25,434 nucleotides of DNA. Source: Zygnema cylindricum. Lineage: Eukaryota > Streptophyta > Zygnematophyceae > Zygnematales > Zygnemataceae. The position numbers were made by a program, and so were the translations under genes. Shown here one piece after another: positions 11,244 to 20,788 of the stretch (its first letter is position 1; the number at the start of each line of letters is the position of its first letter). Where the stretch lies: positions 97,983 through 123,416 of the forward strand of contig JBBHKE010001200.1 of assembly GCA_037447655.1 (NCBI GenBank), in the 5' to 3' direction. Below the pieces are notes generated by a model that saw only the letters and a list, made by a program, of their open reading frames with translations, was not told the origin of the DNA and did not search any database.

Positions 11244-14200
11244 AATCTTACTCATAGTGCGGGAATGTGGGGATTGTGGAAATTTTGGGGGATTGTGGCG
11301 AATTGAAGGAATTGTGGGGGAATTCTGGGGGATTGTACGGATCATGGGGACTGTACGGACCACAGGGGATTGTACGGAATGAAGCAGAGCTAGGAGTGGG
11401 TGGCATAGGTGGAGTTTCTAAGAGCAAAGGAGAATTGGGATGGAATTGGGGGACCAATGATGAGGTGGGAAAGTGGAGGAATTGGGGATATGGGTTGTAA
11501 GAGTTTTTTTTTGGGTCCCCTTTTTTTTTATGCTTTTTGGTTATTTTTTTTATTACGTCGAATCATTTTGGTGGTTTTAGTTTGGGGGGCCACATAGGAC
11601 GAAACAACGGATCAGTTTGGAAAAAGAGGAGAACATAAAAGTAAAAGTAAACATAAAAATAAAATAAATCTCGAGTTTTGTCGGAAAAGCTTTTTTTTTT
11701 ATTTTAACACAAAATACCGTTCATAATACATTTTTTTTTTTTTTTAATTCGCTATCTTAACGAGTGGTTCACAAAAAGCCACGTAGTTTGGACATTAAAT
11801 GTAATTATCGACACGAAAACAGTTCCCATACTAACTGTTTCTTAACATTTATTCGAGCGATTCACGGTGTCGTGGTTGAACTCTAATTTTTTTATCCTTT
11901 TCAACTTATGAAATATTTGCTTATTTTGTAGATAAACTTGTTGAATTTGTTTGGCTCCTTTAGATGGGGAAAAATATTTTGTCCCGGTGTGATAATTGCA
12001 CTACGGTGCCCATCGTTATTAGCGTCAAGGATTTTTTAGTGTTACTATGAAATTAGAATATATGATACTAATTTAGTGGAAGGGGACTTTGTAGATTTTA
12101 GTCCACTCCCTTAAATAGTGTTGTTAACAATATTTTTTTGATTTTCGGCCGAAAAAAGTCGCAACCGAAAGGGTGTTGTTGACTCTAATAGCGATGGGCA
12201 GTGTACTTTTTTGGAAACTGATTTACTTTGGATCAGAAAAATGACCAAAAAAAGTGTCATTCTTTTTTTTTTGGTCAAAAATCTGCTAGTGCTGTAGAAT
12301 CAGATTTTTTCTTTAGATGAAAGGACAAATCTGATGATGAAAGCAAGATCTGGATCGTCGATTTTGTTTGAGATCTAGAAAGGTTTAGAAATTCGAAAAT
12401 TTCTGTTACTGGGTCTTAAAAAAATATTTCATTGGCATCGACGATTAAAAAAAGGTGCTGAAATTGTTAAAATGGCTAATTATGTTTTCATGTTTACACG
12501 GCTACAGAAAGCTTAAAGAGCTGAAAACATAAAATAGGAAACAAAGGGAGATGTGAAAGAAGAGAGACAGGAAAAAAGAAGCGGATTTTTTTTCCCTTTG
12601 AGTGCATTAACCTTTGTCTTTTAAAAATAAAAGTTGCTACAATTAAAGAATGGGGAAAAAATCAATTTAAAAAAGAAAGGGAAACCTGAAAACAAACGCA
12701 CTTTCAGTCCCCGCCATATGAATAATCTAAAAAAAAGTTGCTTCTTCCTCTCTTTTTTTAAATGAAAATTAGTCCGAAAGCTACTTACGAAAGTGGGAGT
12801 TTAGGCATTCTATTTCACCCCTCTCACCATATTTAGTGTGGATTATTCTTGTTTACAAAACATGTAAACCAGTATGGTCGAATATCCTCAAACAAAATCT
12901 TTTAAAGGTCGTAGGTTTTCAAATGACTCCTTATTTTTTCTCATCACTTGGAATAGTATATCCCATGCTACTTTTAATCCACAACAATTACCACACATGG
13001 GGCGAATTCCACAAGAGGGCATATAAATTGAAATCTTCATGTAATCCTTGAGATATTTTGGGGCAAAATAATCCTTATGATGGTAACAAATCAAATAGAA
13101 ATGGAAATTGGGCTGTCCAAAATCCAACGTTGTCATTTTTATTTGAACCTGAACATTTGAAAATGGGTATTGGACAATGAGCATTGGACATTCAACATTA
13201 AACATTAAACCTTAATCATTGGATGTTGGACATTGGACATTGGACATTGAACTTTGAACATTTGATGTTGGACATTAAACATTAAACATTGGACATTGGA
13301 CATTCGACATCTGAAGTTGAGTTGTGTGATTTAAATAATTTGTTACTGACACTCCGGAAGAAAAAACTCGCTAATTCTAGTTTCATCGAAAAGTTTATGA
13401 CATCACCTTGACATTACCTCTCATTCTAACACCCACTTTCTCCGCATGCCATTTTTTCCTTAGACTATATATAATGCGTCTTCGAAACCGTCCCCTCAAA
13501 TTCGAGCGTCTCACTCACCACGCCTCTGTGACCCAAACATTGGGAGCCGTTGGATCCAATGGAGAGCCGTGGTATTTGGCAGTTTCTGCGCCGACTATTT
13601 TGAAAGAGGGAGAAGATTCAGGTGCCCAAATAATATTCCTTCAATGTCACGTCACGCCATGTCATATTGTTTTGTCACGTCGTTAAGTTATCTTTTCTCC
13701 TTTGCCTTTTTCTCTTATCTCCTTTTGGCCATTGTGTTACTTTAAATGTCTATACTGGTGATAGTTCAATTCTATTTTTTATATTCCAATGTCATTTACA
13801 TAGGTTTGTCAAAATCTTTCAAATCTTCTAATCTAGTGTACACTATTCGCCAATCATCATAATAATAAAACAGTAGAGTTTTAGAAGCCATATATGAAAA
13901 GAAAATTTCCACTATTCATCATCAATTTTTTTTTCATCAAATTTCGTTTTACTGTTTGGAAGAAAATCCAATCTATGCATGAGACAGAACCAAACTCTCG
14001 TGTAACTAATCTCTACCTCTGGTATCTCGTCCTCCGTCCCTCCCTCCTGCCCCCCCCCCTCCCTCTCTCTCTATCTCTCTCACTCTCCCTCTCTCTTTCA
14101 CTCTCTCCCTCTCTCTCTTCCTCTCTCTCTATCCCTCTCTCTCTCTCCCTCTCTTTCTCCCTCTCTCTCTCCCTCTCTTTTCTTTTTTCCCTTTTTTTGT

Positions 14201-15264
14201 CCCTCTCCCTCTCCCTCCTCCACTCCCTCTCTTTCCTCTCCCTTTCTCTCCCTATTTCCTTGTCCCATCGCTCTTTTTCTCTCTCTTAGTCTCCGATTAT
14301 CTTCCTTTGTCCCTCTCCCTCTCCTGCTTTTTGTTCCTCCCCATCTTCTTCTCCCTACTTTTGTTCCTCTCCCTCTTTTTTCCTTGTACCTCTCATTTTC
14401 CCTCTCTCTTTACCCCTCCCTCTCTTTTTCCCTTTCACCCTCCCTCCCCTTTTCAGTCTCCCAGCGCTCCTCCGTCCTGATCCGGTAGATTCTCCCTCCC
14501 TCCCTCTCCAGTGTCCGCGTTTTCCGGATCGAATCACAGCAAATGGTGAACCTCCATGTTGCCACGTGGCACCAGGGTCCATTCTTCCGACCGCCAACCA
14601 TGGATTTTTACAACCTCGAGCTCAGTGACACAGGGTGGAGGGGAGGAGAGGGAGGAGGAGAGGAGGAGAGTGGAGAGGGAGGGGGGGGGGGGGGGGGGGG
14701 GGAGGGAAGGGGGGGGAGAGGGAGGGGGAGAGGGAGAGGGAGGGAGAGGGAAGAGGGGAGAGGGGAGTGGGGAGAGAGTAGGGAAGAGGGGAGAGGGGAA
14801 GTGAGTGGGAGTGTGGGAAACAGAGAATATTATGTAGAGGACATATAGTTGTGAATTAATAGTGTACACTTTACATTTCTGTTAGAGTTAGTGAATTATT
14901 AGCCTTAAATTGGATTTAGTATTTGTCTTCACTAAATTATTTTTGGTCAAGTGGTTTCTGTCGGGCCACTTAAACTGAACAGTTTTATAAACAGGTTTAC
15001 TAATTTATAAATTTGAGTCAAGAAAAAACGCTCAAAAACAAAAAATAATAAAAAAAAAGTAGAGTGACTGACTAACTATTATAGCGATTGGCAGTGTAGT
15101 GAAAGAATGTGGTTTATTTTGTCTTGTTACATAAGTCTCTAATTTACTTGTTTACTTAATATTGTTGTTTTTTTTTTTTTTCTTTTCTTTTTTTTTCCTG
15201 GCAGGAAGCGGATCACACGTGCCACGGCTTCAACGGGACCAAAGTGAAAATCATCGACGAGTGA
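10632..15264 (+). CDS. AllA-type ureidoglycolate lyase/hydrolase-like cupin protein, probably plastid or mitochondrion targeted (exon 3 unresolved)
   Basis: Clear exons are 10632-11071, 13464-13621, 14512-14634 (or to 14800) and 15205-15264. The start is the first in-frame ATG, in a good context (GCCATGGC). Residues 1-45 are Ser/Pro/Thr-rich and poor in acidic residues, like an organelle transit peptide. The AllA domain begins near 103: EPLTRAAFAPFGDVIEA, then GTPR joined across intron 1 (AG|A) to LYIMRLRNRPLKFERLTHHA. WYLAVSAP follows, then VRVFRI, ATWHQGP and MDFYNLELSDT in the fourth block, then ADHTCHGF before TGA. The two His of THHA and the His of TWH are conserved metal-site candidates. 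Bacterial AllA cleaves ureidoglycolate to glyoxylate and urea; the role of plant homologues is uncertain. The exon expected between DSG and VRVFRI (family motif roughly GHxYxPP) was not found. A phase-compatible 28-nt candidate at 14457-14484 lacks that motif. The last junction is discussed in the findings. Confidence 0.82.
11088..11500 (+). repeat. G-rich imperfect repeats and T38 tract at the 5' end of AllA intron 1
   Basis: Just downstream of the intron 1 donor, an imperfect unit of the type GTACGGAATATGGGGGACT recurs many times (about 11104-11180 and 11262-11390), split by an uninterrupted run of 38 T at 11205-11242. The sense strand is strongly G-rich with runs of 3-5 G, so RNA or DNA G-quadruplexes are possible. 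Open frames through it are compositional. Confidence 0.65.
12002..12205. mobile_element. TA-flanked MITE in AllA intron 1
   Basis: The left end TACGGTGCCCATCGTTATTA and right end (reversed) TACACTGCCCATCGCTATTA bound a 204-bp non-coding segment inside the first intron. It belongs to the same family as the copies at 6613, 7925 and 14865, sharing the terminal motif and a TA at each end. Confidence 0.7.
13155..13312. repeat. Heptameric ATTGGAC/ATTAAAC tandem repeat
   Basis: About twenty imperfect copies of a 7-base unit alternating between ATTGGAC and ATTAAAC occupy this stretch of intron 1, ending about 150 bases before exon 2. A 7-base period is typical of simple satellite expansion. It has no coding content. 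Confidence 0.7.
14030..14510 (+). repeat. Polypyrimidine (CCCTCT)n tract ending at an AllA exon
   Basis: About 480 bases of nearly pure C/T on the plus strand end at the CCAG acceptor of the exon at 14512. The region contains only short purine interruptions, including the candidate micro-exon at 14457-14484. Such a tract can serve as an oversized polypyrimidine splice signal and can adopt triplex (H-DNA) structure. Confidence 0.75.
14635..14816 (+). repeat. Polypurine (GGGAGA)n tract with G22 run following an AllA exon
   Basis: Nearly pure G/A sequence on the plus strand starts immediately after the codons for LELSDT and includes an uninterrupted run of 22 G at 14681-14702. It is complementary in type to the CT tract on the other side of the same exon. 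In the exon's reading frame it stays open and encodes a Gly/Arg/Glu-rich segment up to a consensus GTGAGT donor at 14801. Confidence 0.7.
14865..15098. mobile_element. TA-flanked MITE in the last AllA intron
   Basis: The right end (reversed) TACACTGCCAATCGCTATAA matches the family terminal repeat seen in the other intronic copies. The left end TACACTTTACATTTCTGTTA is more diverged. The 234-bp segment is non-coding and ends about 100 bases before the final acceptor. Confidence 0.5.
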
Positions 15265-16608
15265 AGAAATATTTTTTTCAACTATTTTTTTTTTGGATGA
15301 AATAACTCGATTCGTTAACAAATGTGGTTACTGTTTCGGTAAAAGATTTCGAATATTCAAAAGAAGCACAAAATTTAATATGGAATTGTACGGATTTTTG
15401 TTTCACAGTTTACTAGTCAAAGTGTACAAAGTATAATTTTAAAACAAAAAGTATCTGGGGAAATGGGAAAAAAGGTTTATTTGGTTTTCTCACGGACAGC
15501 TTTTTCTTTAATAGTGTAATTATTTTCTTAAATAAGAGGGATCTTCTTTTTTTGTAAATCGTTTTTAATGCTGTGAGCCCTTTGTGTAATTTTTTTTTGA
15601 CATTCGTTAAAGGTTTTTTGTATTTTCGTTTTTGGATTGCAATAGGGAAAGGTTGCTTCTTGAAAAAAATTGTTCATTTTTTTAAAAAACTCTTTTCTTT
15701 TTTATGAACGTAGTGGTTGTGGGCAATTATACTTGACTTTTTTTTTTCTTTTTCGTGCCACAAGAAAATATAAATTTCAACATAAACTTCATATTTGCTA
15801 TTTCGACCACCACATTTTCTTTCAGCATATCAATTGACGCTTTTTTTTTTAAGTTGATCAAATTATCACTTGTTTTTAAAGTCGATTATATGAGATTTTG
15901 TGTTACAAGTTAATGAAGGGCATGTGATTTTTTTTTTTAATTAAATGACATTTTGTTTTAGAAAGTTAAAAATTTGTTCATGTGTTAAAATAGTTAAAAT
16001 GGTCTTTTATGGAAGTGTTTGGAAAAGTACTTTTAGTATGAATCTATTCATCCCATAAAATATTACTTCATTTTAAATATTGACTTGCTTTAATTTGCAA
16101 AGAAACTGATAGATTGAAAGCCAGAAACACCAGAGGATTCACCACAGCGGAAGCAAATAAAAATGTGAAAGAAATCCGGCAAAAGTCTTTTATTTCACCG
16201 GAGGTTTTTCCCCTCCATAATACAAATTCTGATACTTTTCCCAAGTTCCATTCGCCCACTAAATACCCACTACAAATCAAAGAAAAAATACAACAAGAAC
16301 CAGTACTAAACAAACTTCCTCTACCAAAGATGACCAGGTACACGCAGAGGTGCCCCGGCCATAGCCTGCAGCTCTGAGCTAACTTAAGCTAATCTTACCC
16401 TGCCAAAATTACTCTGTAAACCAAACAAGATGTGGCAGGATCGTCACAGGATCGGCCGTATTAGATGTACTGCCGCTTCGCCGTACACATCGAATACTTC
16501 GGTGGACGCGGAAACAAATTACGCCTCGCTTCGCGAACGCTAATTAGTGAAGAATTGGCAGATGCCCGATTCTCATAATTGAACCCAACAGAAGGATTGT
16601 ATATTTTG
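15265..16608. other. T-rich 3' flank of the AllA-like gene; no gene recognised
   Basis: The region 15265-16060 is rich in T runs and probably contains the 3' UTR and terminator of the AllA-like gene. 16068-16377 is open on both strands for about 90 codons without recognisable domains. 16380-16550 is more GC-balanced, with CTTCGCGAACG and GGCGAAGCGGCAG-type stretches, and could be a fragment of an exon or repeat that I cannot identify. Confidence 0.5.
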
Positions 16609-17130
16609 TAGTGTTGGGTATCGAGGACCTTTTGCCGATATTCAAGATATATCGAATTTTAGTTACCCAAAATCGATATACCTCTTCGATATATTGAAAA
16701 TCAAAATATCGCGATATATTTCCAATATATTGCCAATATATCGTATCGCCAATACATCGAGGCATTAAAAAAATAAAATAAAAATTTTCACAGGTCTCCA
16801 AAGTCACGTGCCTTCGGGACAAGGTGACCGTAAAATCTTTGCCGAAAAGAAACACGGTTTTTTCTTGAAAGTCAGCAGAGTGAAGGAGATCTCTGAGGTA
16901 CATTGACGCGGTACACTTGCGAAGTTCACGTACATAATACGCAAGTACGGATTTCCATACGAAAATGGTCGGTTTTCAAATCTTTGACGATTTAAAGATT
17001 TGATCGTCAACTTTCAAGGAACCACTCAAATCAGAACACGTATGTAATAACTTGTTTACAGACGATACGCGATGCAACCGAGGCCTCTGTAATACAGAAA
17101 TTTTGCTTTCCGTACTATTACAAAGACCAA

Positions 17131-17910
17131 GGGTGCGTCTCCATGTGCCAAAGTAAGGGTTTTTTTCTGTCGTTTTCTTATAAAACATAGAGCCGTACCG
17201 CGTAAGTTTCTGCCGTACAAAAAAATAGAAAAAAGGAGAAGTACATTTTGCGTCATCATCGAATTTAGAATGTACTACATGTTGTCGTTTTGTATTCTTC
17301 GAACCACGGCCACGCCAAAAAACGTCATCTTCAAACTTTTCTTTATAATACAGGGACGATGTGTTTTAAAACAAAGTCTTTTCGAAAAACAAAAAGGAAC
17401 ACGGATTTCCACGTGTAAAAAAAATTACAAAAATTTCAAACGAATTCAATCGACGGCGAAAGGTACACTATTCGTTATATTTTGTCCATTTGCATTCAGG
17501 TATGACAAGGCAAAGTACACAATTTGTTAAGTTTTGTCCGTTTGCGCCAGGTACGAATTTTATTTCGCCAGGGGTCTCAAGATTCCGATGCCATTTCACG
17601 TCGAGCGGAGAAGCGACGCTAAGGCAAAATGCATCTTCTTCAACCGTGAAACGGCACAGGCTGGAAGGCGGTACGTCTACAATGTCACGAAAACTTATGC
17701 GACGTCACAAGCTGCTACAAAAAATAACGTGCGTCATCACAGATTGTAGACGTTGACAGCCGTCACGGGCATTGTCAGCGTATACAATCGTCACACGCTT
17801 AAGTAACTATGTCGTTGTTACACATAGGGACACCCGAAATCCGGGTCCGCCGGATCTGCTCTAAAAAACAAAGTTTTTTCTCTAAGTTTCAAGTACATGG
17901 AGACGCACCT
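17131..17910. mobile_element. PIF/Harbinger-like element, copy A (780 bp)
   Basis: The left end GGGTGCGTCTCCATGT is mirrored by the right end, whose complement reads AGGTGCGTCTCCATGT. CAA flanks both sides (17128-17130 and 17911-17913), a 3-bp target duplication as expected for PIF/Harbinger elements. Diverged copy B lies at 23956. It sits inside the hAT element 16609-19070. One plus-strand frame (about 17534-17749) encodes RGLKIPMPFHV, DAKAK and NRETAQAGRRYVYNVT, also encoded by copy B. No DDE transposase motif is recognised, so it may be a deletion derivative keeping a coding fragment. Confidence 0.75.
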
Positions 17911-18160
17911 CAACTGATGTAACCATAAGTAATTATATGAACTATAACATTAGTACTTTTTTGTCGGTTACATTTTGCGGCGTCTACCTTCAAGTCATGG
18001 AACGAAAATCACGTCGTACGTGGCGTATCAGACAATTTGTCTTTTTCGCTAAAATTACATATTATATAGAAATATAAAATATTAATATAAAAAAATACTA
18101 TATATCGCGATATATATCGCGATAATTTATGTTGGTCTCGTTACGATATATCGAGGATTC

Positions 18161-18485
18161 TGCTCGATCGATATTCGATATATTGAATATCGAAATTGTT
18201 AGAATATTGGGAGAATCGGCGGATTTGGTCGATATAATATTAATTTTGGTCGCGTTGTATTATAGGTACGGTTCGCTTGGTTTGGTTCGAAGTTACGTTT
18301 CAGTTTACGTTTGGTTGAACTTTTGCTCGATCGATATTCGATATATCGAATATCGAAATTGTTAGAATATTGGGGAATCGGCGGATTTGGTCGATATAAT
18401 ATTAATTTTGTTCGCGTTGTATTATAGGTACGGTTCGCTAGGTTTGGTTCGAAGTTACGTTTCAGTTTACGTTTGGTTGAACTTT
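18161..18485. repeat. Tandem duplication of a 162/163-bp unit
   Basis: The unit beginning TGCTCGATCGATATTCGATA occurs twice in direct tandem, 18161-18323 and 18324-18485, with only a handful of differences and one indel. The two copies are far more alike than the element's termini, so the duplication looks more recent than the insertion, or was homogenised. Confidence 0.85.
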
Positions 18486-19081
18486 TGTTACGTTTGATTA
18501 ATTACGTTTCAGTTGTATTTGCGGTATTATAGTTTCGTCGGTGTCGTTGGGTCCTGTACGGTACTGTAGTGTAACATTTTAGTGCGGTTACTTTGTGTTA
18601 AGTGCTAGTTTGTTGCATGCCGTGAAGTTCCAGTTCTTCGTGAAATGTTAGGCGTGGCATGAAATATTCCGCGCGCCAATGTGTTTTGTACGGCGCACGT
18701 ATGTGGACTGTGACGTGTATTGGCCAGTTTCTTAGTGGGCTTTCGTGGCAGTGAGTTGTCGGACCTTGGAAGGTATTTAGGGAACGACTTGTGGCAGCCT
18801 TTCATCATCAGTGGCAGTGATCAGAGTTACCAGTCAGAAGTTAGTGAGTTAGCAATCTGCGTGAGTGAGTGAGGAAATATTTTGTAAGTGAGAAAAGTTT
18901 CAGTGAAATATATTTACTTTTTGCTGGATTTTCGTGTGATCTACAAAATTGTGAATTGTATTTTTTTATTTGCTTCCGCTGTGACTCGTGAGTGTATTTG
19001 TGTGCGTCATATCCATCTTGATTTATAACAAAAATTATCGTGATATGAATTTACTTGATACCCAACACTACTATTTTGAAC

Positions 19082-19386
19082 CATAGTTCAAAAGTAGGCG
19101 TTTTTATGGTAGGCCTTTGGTCGGCGCCTTTATCGTAAGTTGTGTATGGGCTTTTCATGTGATCTTCTTAGATGGCTACTTTGATTAGCCACCGTCCGAT
19201 CGTCCGAATCTGACGATGTAAATAATTTTTTTTGGTCCGAATGTTGTAATTGGTCCAATTTTTGGTCTGAATGTTTTAATTGGTCTGAATAGGTCCGAAT
19301 ACAATATGGGTCTTAAGGTCATATTGTATGTTTTGCATACAATAGGCATATTGTATGGGCCTACTTTCGCCTACTTTTGAACTATG
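19082..19386. mobile_element. 305-bp hAT-type MITE with perfect 8-bp target duplication
   Basis: The terminal inverted repeat CATAGTTCAAAAGTAGGC is exact over 18 bases at both ends. TTTTGAAC occurs on both sides (19074-19081 and 19387-19394), a perfect 8-bp target-site duplication. The interior has GGTCCGAATGTT-type repeats and inverted TTGTATG motifs but no coding frame. It lies 11 bases beyond the end of the hAT element 16609-19070; its left target duplication overlaps the right one of that element. Confidence 0.85.
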
Positions 19387-20236
19387 TTTTGAACACTTTA
19401 TTTTTATTTATTGACAAAGTATAATACGGGTGAGGCAATAATTATACGCTAACAGACTAACAGTATAAGAAAGATCCATTAACATTAGTTTTACACAGAA
19501 AATTTGCCTTTATAAATAATGCGTGGCTTATATTTGTGCTTGAATAATGAACAAAATTGTATAAATTGTAAATTCTAGTGTTGTGTATAGGTAAGGATTT
19601 GCCGATAACCGATATGGGCCTTTTTTCGGGAAGCCGATAATCGATATATTGGTACGATATATCGTTATTGGTGTTATCGCCGATAAATAGCCGATATTTA
19701 TCGGTTATTATCGGCGATAACACCGATACCGATAACTCGGCGATATATGTATGGACCGTACATATTAATGTACGGCCAGTACACTCAACTGTACGTGATA
19801 TTCCTCGGACGTGCCGCGAACCCCCTTCCCTCGATTTCGGTAAAAAAACGTCATTTTTACTTCATTATTTATGGTTTAAGAGGGTTTTACTTTGGTTCCA
19901 CGCCCCCATACCCTTCCATAATGTCCTTTAGACTGTTGCTTTTTGAGACAATGCATTTTCAAACCATTTTACAAACGATCTGAAATAAGGTCGGGCAAAA
20001 TACATGCATAACCTGAAATTTGGACGATTATGAGCTTTTAACGCAAATTCCATATACATTGATTCGGTACATGGCGGTATTTAAGACATTTTTGATATTT
20101 CTTAGTCCTATTTCTAGTCCAGTTTAGAGGCGTTAACATACGAGTCTCCAATGCCTCAATTCACCAACATACATAATGAATTAAATGTCATAATGTTTAA
20201 AATTGAATTCCCAAATTCTTAATACTTCACATCTTG

Positions 20237-20485
20237 TCAAATCCAGTTTTTAAATTATCAATGTTTTAAATTTCCAAATCCATCATAATCGAAATCTCAA
20301 ATTTATGCAATTCCTACTTTTTAAAATTTGAATCTATAAAAATCTGCTATGTCAAAATCATCAAAATCCAATTTTTAAATTATCAATGTTGTAAAATTCC
20401 GAATCCAACATATTCAAAATCTCAAATTTCTGCAATTCCTACCTTTTAAAATCTGAATCTATAAAAATATGCCATGTCAAAATCC
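20237..20485. repeat. Two-copy tandem repeat, ~124-bp unit
   Basis: Copies 20237-20360 and 20361-20485 both run from TCAAA(A)TCCA(G/A)TTTTTAAA through CAATTCCTAC to ATGTCAAAATC. They are AT-rich and diverged by roughly a tenth. They lie directly 3' (in its reading direction) of the BED-finger remnant and interrupt where the rest of a transposase would be. Confidence 0.75.
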
Positions 20486-20788
20486 CGGCTGCAAATATAT
20501 TTTTGTGCTTATGCTTTAGGTGAGACACTAAATTTGAAAGGCTCAGTGACTTCCCTCTAGCCGGCATTTCACAGTGATTACAAAATGCCTTATCTGAATC
20601 GTGCAATACTTTAAAATGCTGCCATACTTTTGATACTGCTCCTTTCGGAATGGCTTTTTTAGCATGTTTGCATCTTCCTTCATTTTTTTTAAGTTCTCTA
20701 ATTCTTTGACATTTTGAATCTCTTCTACCTCCTCATCAAAAATCTATGTCCCGTCCTCCTCTCCTCCTACAATTTCCTCATAATCCAT
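20445..20788 (-). pseudogene. hAT transposase N-terminal fragment with BED zinc finger
   Basis: On the minus strand an ATG at 20788 opens an acidic frame that meets one in-frame TAG, then runs through EEVEEIQNVKELENL into a BED-type zinc finger. Its signature is VWQHF (about 20612-20626), CNHC (about 20570-20581) and LVSHLKHKH (about 20505-20531), i.e. the W..F / CxxC / HxxxxH arrangement of BED domains. A stop follows soon after, near 20445, and the catalytic region is absent. BED fingers bind transposon ends in hAT transposases. The frame is a remnant of the element's own transposase or of an autonomous relative. Confidence 0.72.

Larger units (their letters stand above)
16609..19070. mobile_element. 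hAT-type DNA transposon with 8-bp target duplication (non-autonomous)
   Basis: The element starts TAGTGTTGGGTATCGAGG and ends with the complement of TAGTGTTGGGTATCAAGT, a 14-bp perfect terminal inverted repeat. The flanking octamers are ATATTTTG (16601-16608) and CTATTTTG (19071-19078), 7 of 8 matching; the 8-bp length is the hAT hallmark. Subterminal regions at both ends are packed with CGATATAT / GCCGATAT motifs, plausible transposase-binding sites. No transposase motif was recognised inside. It carries a nested PIF/Harbinger-like element (17131-17910) and a 162-bp tandem duplication (18161-18485). The left ~150 bases match the MITE at 961. Confidence 0.82.

Noticed and set aside
12888-13205. 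105-codon minus-strand frame in AllA intron 1
   Set aside because: It has scattered Cys but no recognisable family and overlaps the heptamer repeat; it lies inside an intron of the opposite strand.
13894-14289. 131-codon Ser/Leu-rich plus-strand frame
   Set aside because: Most of it is a translation of the CT microsatellite.
16068-16377. Overlapping ~90-codon frames on both strands
   Set aside because: No domain, no codon signature favouring either strand, and no splice partners found.
17131-17910. Solo LTR interpretation of the repeated 780-bp block
   Set aside because: The ends are inverted, not direct, and the flanks show 3-bp rather than 4-6-bp duplications with no TG...CA ends.
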